Source: Anadara kagoshimensis
Lineage: Eukaryota; Mollusca; Bivalvia; Arcoida; Arcidae
Length of the DNA stretch: 64,000 nt
Direction: 5' to 3'
Assembly: GCA_021292105.1 (NCBI GenBank)
Contig: CM037860.1
Location: 10,930,698-10,994,697 of the forward strand
A program made the position numbers and the translations under genes. The notes below the pieces were generated by a model, which was not told the origin of the DNA, ran no database searches, and saw only the letters and a list, made by a program, of their open reading frames with translations. This document shows positions 57,401 through 64,000 of this stretch, piece after piece; the stretch's first letter is position 1; the number at the start of each line of letters is the position of its first letter.

Positions 57401-58713
57401 ACTATTCTTATGGCTAGGATCCCATGTCCTATTTCATAAAAATGTATTAAGAAGTGTTATTATTTTAGTTTTTATTGTTTTTGTATAAAATGTTTTATCC
57501 TTGTCTGTGACTGATAGTTAACCTTTAAACTGTTATCGTCTCGTTCAGTTATTAAACCTACCGAACGTTAGTATTCACATTATTTGCATGATCTAGTGTA
57601 GTTACATTTAAAACATAATGAATTAGTTCGCTATCGAACCATCTTAATACATATGACCAAAAGTTTTACAAGTTTGTTTCCTATGGAAATTTTGTAACAC
57701 TAATATTATATTGAAACAACGCAACACGACAGACCCAAACGGCATCAAACAGAGATGTGCTTTCGGGATTCTTACAAACACGATAAAGAATTTGAATGAC
57801 ATTAAGTGTTATTAAAACACTTGGCAGTAAGGCCAGTGTTTATGTATTGATATAAAGATACCAGGAAGTTGTCTTAGGTACAAATATCTACTGTATTTCC
57901 ACAAATTCAGTGCACGTGGAAAATGCAAGAATAAAGTGGTATTTTCCAACAAACTCACAAAAATTGTCAAAACGTTATATAAAATATACTGACCTAATAG
58001 GAAAAAATATTTTTTATTCATGGAAAAGTGAACTTAATTCTGTACATAGAGCATTATTTTTTATTTTATTAACAAAACAACAAATATGACTATGTCAAAA
58101 TTATCCCTTCTGTACCTTCTTACTTGGAACAACTATAAACGTTATGTCATAATTGAAATATTCATGATGATCATACCTGAAAAAAAACCCGAACAACAAT
58201 GACCTACCTGACCCTAAATGCCCTGATGTAACATTGAATGAGGCACAATTGATGTATAAAGTCGATCAAATTTCCAAAAATGTCGCAAAACTTCTCTACG
58301 TACAGAAGAACTTAGTAATAATGTTTTAGATTAAAAATATAATTTGATCAGTGCATTTTAAATGCATTTTATTGATAGTTTAATGGAAACATTTTCAATT
58401 AAAAGAAAGAAAGAATAAAAATCATGTGCAATCAATTTATGGAAATACAGTATGTCACAATTTAACAGCAGAAACTAATATTGAAACCAGACACGCAATC
58501 ATATTTTCAATGACATATAAAGACAGCTTAGTGTGAACAATTCTCATTTAATGACATTTGGCAATTAATTCACGTTCCATGTATTAAACCTCTTGAAGTT
58601 AATATTGGTATCTCTTTTATATCGACATTGCTGATTTTATGCCATATTGTACCACAAGGCTTACAAGGACAGTAGTTGGCAAAGTATGTTATCGGGTATA
58701 GTATGCGGGTGCA

Positions 58714-60601
58714 AGACGTTTCGTCCCATAGGACTTTTCGTCCCATGCCATTTCGTACCATATTCAGGACATTTCGTACCATATTCAGGACTTTTCGTCC
58801 CATACTCGTAAGACGTTTCGTACCATAGGATTTTTCGTCCCATGATATTTCGTAACATTTTCAGGACTTTTCGTTCCATAATTTTAAGATTAACCATAAC
58901 ATTTCGTAGCTTGTCCTTGGTTTTTCGTACCGTTACATTCGTTTTAACGTTTATCTTGGTGTTATTGTGCGATTTTTAATGGAAATTTGACGATGCATTA
59001 TTTAGTTTATTTAAAGTGTTCAATAATTTTCTCATGTCCGTGAAACAAAAATGTGAGTTGTTCGATTCTATGTGTGTTTCAATACTTTGTTATGCATCAG
59101 AAATTTGAGGCTTCCACAAATCTGAAAATATTGATATTATTCATAATACATTTTGCAGAAATGTTCTTAATGTTAGTAAATGATCAACGCCTGTTGATGC
59201 AATGCTTGGCGAACTGGGTCGTTATCCTATGTTTATTAAACGACAAGAACGTATTATTAAATATTAGTTTAAAATTTTACAAAACCATGATAGTATAATT
59301 TTTAAGATTTATAGTGTATTATTGTTTGATGCTAACAATGGTAAAATGAACTGGGTGTATAATGTAAAAAATCTTATATGTAGTCTCGGATTTCCAGAAT
59401 TTTGGAATTGTCAAAACCCAAATTTGATTAGTGTGGAATTAATAATACAACGTTTACATGACCAGTACATTCAACACTGGCATTATTCTATTAGTACCAA
59501 ATCACAGTTATTGTTACACCAAAATGTTAAACGTAATTTTAAATTTGAATCGTATTTAGACTTATTGTGTATAGACCATTCTTCTTTAATAGCACAACTT
59601 AGATGTGGGTCTTTAAAATTATCTATAGAATCGGGTAGATACCTAATATTCCGAGAGAGCAGAGAATTTGTAGATGCTACAACATGAACTTTTTAGAAGA
59701 CGAATATCATTCTATACTCATATGTCCACTATATCAAGAAATAAGGAAACAGTTTTTACCAAAATATTATAATCATTGGCCTAGTATATGTAAACTTTAT
59801 AATCTTATTATTTGTAATTCAGAGTCTCTTATTTTAAAATTATCAAAGTATTTATTTCATGCATTTAAATTAAGACAAAATTATATTCAACAGTTTAATT
59901 AAGTATAACACACTGTACCTAATATATGTATTTGAGGTTAATTGTATTCTGTCGCTATCTTTATCTTTATATATTTTTTGTAATATTGCTACAAGTTGTT
60001 AATACTTTATGCAAATAAACTATTATTGCTATATTTACATATACAATACCCTTTTCATAAGATTTATTTGAAGTATGTCTCTTTTGATGCCCGCGCTTCT
60101 TTGTTTTTGTAGAACGTTCCCTGTGAAATGACTATCCCAATAGTTTGCATCTTAACCCACGCTGCTTAACAAACATACCGAACAACAAAAGCTTGTGGAA
60201 AAATGGTTTGTTTTCATTTTTCGTTAAAAAAAAAATAATAATCAGTATTCCCGATCAGTTTATCTGTTTATGGCTTTAAAGTTTATTCAACTTCACTTAA
60301 TATGAAAATAATTAAATTTTATTTAAAAAAAATAATAAAATAAAATAAATATCTCCAAGCTGTGTTTGACTTAATATAAAAATAATTAAATTTTATTCAC
60401 AAAATAATAATAATAATAATAAAACAAAAAACAAATGAATAAATAATATTTATTTATCTCTTTTAGATAATATAACAATGTTACGAAATGTCTTGGGACG
60501 AAAAGTCCTATGGTACGAAACGTCTTACAAATATGGGACGAAAAGTCCTGAATATGGTACGAAATGGCATGGGACGAAAAGTCCTATGGGACGAAACGTC
60601 T
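58714..60601. mobile_element. Foldback-type element with repetitive terminal inverted repeats
   Basis: The left terminus (58714-58870) and right terminus (60476-60601) are inverted copies of about 125-150 bp. Both are built from variants of the same short words: GACGTTTCGTCCCATAGGAC, TTTTCGTCCCATGCC, ATTTCGTACCATATTCAGGA. The internal 1.6 kb contains LINE remains and AT-rich sequence. No transposase was recognised. Frames reading MGRK/YGTK repeats come from the terminal repeats and are not genes. Confidence 0.8.
58995..59902 (+). pseudogene. Non-LTR retrotransposon (LINE) ORF2 C-terminus, dead
   Basis: The C-terminal region after the RT domain of a LINE polyprotein. It reads ALFSLFKVFNNFLMSVKQKC, FDSMCVSILCYASEI, then stops, AMLGELGRYPMFIKRQERII, NWVYNVKNLICSLGFPEFWN, LIIQRLHDQYIQHWHYSIST and LRCGSLKLSIESGRYLI. 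After a frameshift near 59668 it continues with a C-x-C...H...C knuckle (CRCYNMNFLEDEYHSILICP) to TAA at 59900. There are in-frame stops at three places (near 59107, 59180 and 59272); two fall where Trp is usual. The 5' part is missing. The clade is not assigned. Confidence 0.8.
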
Positions 60602-61265
60602 GTAATCCTAGTATGCCTCATTTGCGGAATTGTCGTATGACAAAAAGATATTTAAGATGTTAACTGAAAAGAAGGGTAACGAGGAATGCTTCCTGTAAAA
60701 GAAAATAATATCATTCAATATGTAACGACTAAATCGGTATTCAATTTTGCATAATGTCTACAGATTTCTTACCAACTTTGGATCACAGAAGTGTAATAGA
60801 TTCCTTGCAAAAATACAACTATAATATAAACTTTTTTAAACTAATGTAAGAGATTTGATATTGAAAAACGTGCATTTGTAGGCAATTAATAACACTACAT
60901 AATACAATACAAGTATATGAGAAAACAACCGAGCAAGAACAGACACAAAGTAAATGTTCAGTTGTGTAGTTTTAGGATTATAGGAGAGTCCGAACCATCT
61001 TACTTATGTTTCAAGTGGTCCTATTACCGTATGCTTAAATTGAATATCAGTCTTATTGTAACTAACTTGCAAATCTACGTTATCTAAATCAAAAACAAAC
61101 ATATCATCTTATGTCAAAAACAAGTTTTACGAAAACGTTTCTTATTTAATATTTATCTAATTATTTTTTCCAGAAATAAGACATGTAACTTTTTTGTTGT
61201 TGCTATCAATAACTTGTATTATGTCGTGTTCAAAGTTATTTCTTTGAATTTACAGATTAATCGAT
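60602..61265. other. AT-rich DNA, nothing recognised
   Basis: No frames, repeats or RNA-like structure stood out on either strand. Confidence 0.35.
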
Positions 61266-61266
61266 C

Positions 61267-61454
<188 letters not shown>

Positions 61455-61469
61455 TCAAGACCAAGTCGC

Positions 61470-63855
61470 CCTATTAAGACCAAAGTTTAAACACTTTTTT
61501 CATGAAACGAAATAATATCTTATATAAAGTTGATGAATTAATAATATATATATCATCTTGTGCATATTTGTACAGACATAGAGGGATATCCTGAAACTGT
61601 TCAGGTAAGGTCCAACAGAAGCGCCTAAATTCGGCAAGGTAACTCACAGACTATATTGTACTTAGTCTTGCCCCGTGTAAGATGATGAATGTATTGATGA
61701 CAGTGCTTTTCACTACGTGATACGAATCATCTTAATTCGATAAAAATCTGATGAGATTTCTAGACTTCATATGTAAAATATGATGAAAATTCGTCTACAG
61801 ATTCTATAAATAAAACAAACCTACATGCGACAATGAGGCCATCCATGTCGGCATCAGTCAGTGATTAAGTGATCGAACTAAAATAACCTCCTTGTAACCT
61901 GACAGTAATATCTATTATCAACAACAATGACATTCACGATGAAAATAGTCTGTGTTATTTTAAGATAATTTAATATAATATCAGACTGGTGCAATGTCTC
62001 ATGAAGGAGTTCTTTAAAATGGTTGCATGTAACAGAATTCAAATCGCGTTGTTTAAACGGTTCTTTTCTAACGTATGTTTAGGCTTTCAATTCATTTACC
62101 TTTGTAAAGCGGCAAGTGTAGTCATTGTGATATGTAACAAGTTACGGCCAAGTGGTACAAATAGACACTGGCATTACGCACAGCGTGTACAAATCCATGT
62201 GGTCTGATTGTATTATTCTAGGTACTAACTTGATGTAACTGTAATAATGTTTTGATAAATACTAACAGGGAAAATTACATTATAAAGATTAAATAAAAAT
62301 AGACAAGAAAATATCATAAATACGGTACACAGATAAATTAGGAAGATACAAATGATTCACTAAAATGCCTTTGACACCTTGATACATTCAGTTGATAAAG
62401 GCGCTTTCCACAAAATTGAATTGATGATATCTTTTTTAATTTTGTTTCGATTTTCAAAATTCTTTTAGATTTTGAAAATTAAGGATTTTTTTATATTTTT
62501 CATACACTATGACTTTTAAAGTATATTTGCACTGACATCATGAAATAAGGGGTGTTATTTGAATGACACACGAAAATTCAGAGAGACGTATTTTCAAGCT
62601 CTATGAGTTTCAGTCACCTTCTCTTGCCAAGTAAACTGGTTAAAATTGTAATGATTTTTTTCACTCGAGTCAAGATTTTGTATCATTAGTTAAATATCTT
62701 GTTCATGTTTTAAATTTAGCCATTGATGATATTTTACTTTAATTTTCTATTTTACTGGGCCGTCTTCTTGGATTTTTGAAGTATCATCGTTGACTCTCAT
62801 TTCGGATTCAGTGATAAGGCTTTTGAAGTAATAATGTTTCTTGATATAATTATTTCTATTATAATTATTATTCTATAGTGACTAGAAATACAAGATAATT
62901 TAATTGATCCAGTAATTCTTATATAAATCATTAAAAATTACTTTAACAGCGAGAAACAAAAACAACACTCCTAGTTTTCGTCACAATTATGTTTGCGCGT
63001 TTGCCGACTCTTTTGCTAATCTTAAAAACCATACATCATATTACGTCTTTGAAGTTTCATACCGAAAAATTTAGCAAGGGGACATATGTTTTCCTTTACA
63101 TTTTTAGAAAATTTATAAGTTGAACATTTTGTTAGTTTTTCTTAAACTTGTTGATCAAACTGTTATTTTTCTACATTTTTACTTGTTTTCCAGAGCCTGC
63201 GATTTCAAGTTCAGACTATGTTTACATTCCAAGATTTTTATTTTTTTTTTTACATTTTTGACGCTTTATAACTAAAAAAGTAAAAAGAACACCCCTTTTT
63301 TACATTTTAAGATGCGCATAAAAAAGATTTACAAGTATAAAAAAATTAGAAGCTTATTGGATAGTGCCTATTTGTTTTACTTTACCTTAAACATAGACTT
63401 GTGTGTCCTCGTTTATTCATGCGTGTTAGAGAGTTTTCACATAATTGCCAAGCGGAAACGGCCCTTCACATTTGGAAGAGTTTGACTATTACCATCAATC
63501 AGCTATCATATTGTATGCTTGTTTATGTGTAATTATCTATTTCCTGTTTCATTATGAATAATAAATGTATACAACTAGCAAAATGATGCAATATAAACTA
63601 TTACTGTACTTAAGACTTTGACCGATCAGTGATTTTATGAAATTCTATCGACTTGAAAACATTTAATTCGAAACTGTTTTGGTCTGCTTCCTGTAATGCT
63701 ATCATCTTCTACACTCGATCGTCATTTTGGTGATAATGTTTGCTCCATATTATCGAAACTACGACAATATTATCTAATTCTTTTCAATGCAAATACAAAT
63801 AAGTTTTATTATCAAGGTTTTCTTTTTGTGTATGTTAGCGGCACAGACATATAAT
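61470..63855. other. AT-rich intergenic DNA, nothing recognised
   Basis: Both strands were read. The 72-codon frame at 61989-62207 has no recognisable homology and no splice context. Confidence 0.35.
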
Positions 63856-63862
63856 TGACATA

Positions 63863-63893
63863 CGAGGGGAGGTCAAAAGTTCATAGAACGGGG
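63863..63893 (-). mobile_element. Terminal inverted repeat of a mariner element
   Basis: CGAGGGGAGGTCAAAAGTTC continuing ATAGAACG, preceded by TA (63861-63862). The position just beyond the transposase stop and the TA target fit the 3' end of a mariner-type transposon lying on the minus strand. Confidence 0.75.
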
Positions 63894-63927
63894 AATATAT
63901 TGCCGCAATAAACCATACATTTTATCA

Positions 63928-64000
63928 TTATTTTTCAATATAGTCCCCATTTACCCCAATGCACTTAGCCCACTTTTCTTTAAGACTGTTTATACCTTTG
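63928..64000 (-). CDS. Mariner-family transposase, C-terminal end (runs off the window)
   Basis: Minus-strand frame reads GINSLKEKWAKCIGVNGDYI then EK and TAA. This is the C-terminal signature of mariner (DD34D) transposases: GI-x-x-L-x-x-(R/K)W-x-KC-(I/V)-x-x-x-G-(D/K)Y-(I/F)E. The stop lies about 35 bp from the terminal repeat, the usual spacing. The catalytic triad and DNA-binding part lie beyond the right edge, so whether it is intact cannot be judged. Confidence 0.8.
   Translation of the reverse strand, partial: KGINSLKEKWAKCIGVNGDYIEK

Larger units (their letters stand above)
54740..58690. repeat. Segmental duplication, copy 3, interrupted by an RT insertion
   Basis: Same landmark order as copy 1: AAATCAACACCAGAAATACA (54745), AATAATCATATTTAGACC (55257), GAAATCATAATTATGATACT (56734), CCAAACGGCATCAAACAGAG (57737), ATTGAAACCAGACACGCAAT (58481) and AGGACAGTAGTTGGCAAAG (58667). 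The alignment breaks only at 55562-56632, where the RT element sits. Confidence 0.75.

Noticed and set aside
58570-58897. MGRK/YGTK repeat frames
   Set aside because: Translation of the foldback arms in several frames.

Overview
The window is AT-rich animal nuclear DNA. One conserved spliced host gene occupies the left third, and most of the rest is decayed transposable elements and tandem repeats. The repeat types (tRNA-derived SINEs, short elements starting with a palindromic AGAGGCCCATGGGCCT-like head and ending in a GGTCAGGTGAGCTAAAA hairpin, and many tails of one reverse-transcriptase element) point to a mollusc, most likely a bivalve. That is an inference from familiarity with such genomes; no species is named.

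0.5-22.7 kb: the 3' half of a TM9SF4 orthologue on the + strand, 11 exons from 563 to 19061, ending in KIYGAIKID. All eleven exons join in frame with GT/AG borders. The signal peptide and lumenal half lie left of the window. Intron 4 (2641-12745) is almost entirely a higher-order satellite: a spacer of about 315 bp plus 12 to 30 copies of a 35-bp monomer, the whole 1.1-1.35 kb unit repeated nine times. The repeated unit includes the last 8 bases of exon 4 and its splice donor, so eight further identical donors lie downstream of the real one. Smaller introns carry SINEs, a TA-flanked MITE (13674-14706) and a second MITE with a 5-bp target duplication (15636-16048). A 48-bp minisatellite lies in the 3' UTR.

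22.8-30 kb: repeat fragments, a 49-bp minisatellite that grew out of the tail of a reverse-transcriptase element, and a few unidentified exon-like segments.

30-46 kb: decayed copies of a probable Penelope-like retroelement in both orientations, a 2.76-kb Helentron/HINE-like element carrying about 14 copies of a 145-bp repeat, and small MITEs.

46-64 kb: a 1.1-kb TIR element, a 2.5-kb segment present in two full and one partial copy (one interrupted by a 5'-truncated RT insertion whose empty site can be read in the sister copies), a foldback element whose terminal repeats enclose a dead LINE, a split (TA)n tract, and at the right edge the C-terminus and terminal repeat of a mariner transposon on the - strand.

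No prokaryotic genes, rRNA, intact tRNA or CRISPR were seen. Many open reading frames start at non-ATG codons and are spurious.
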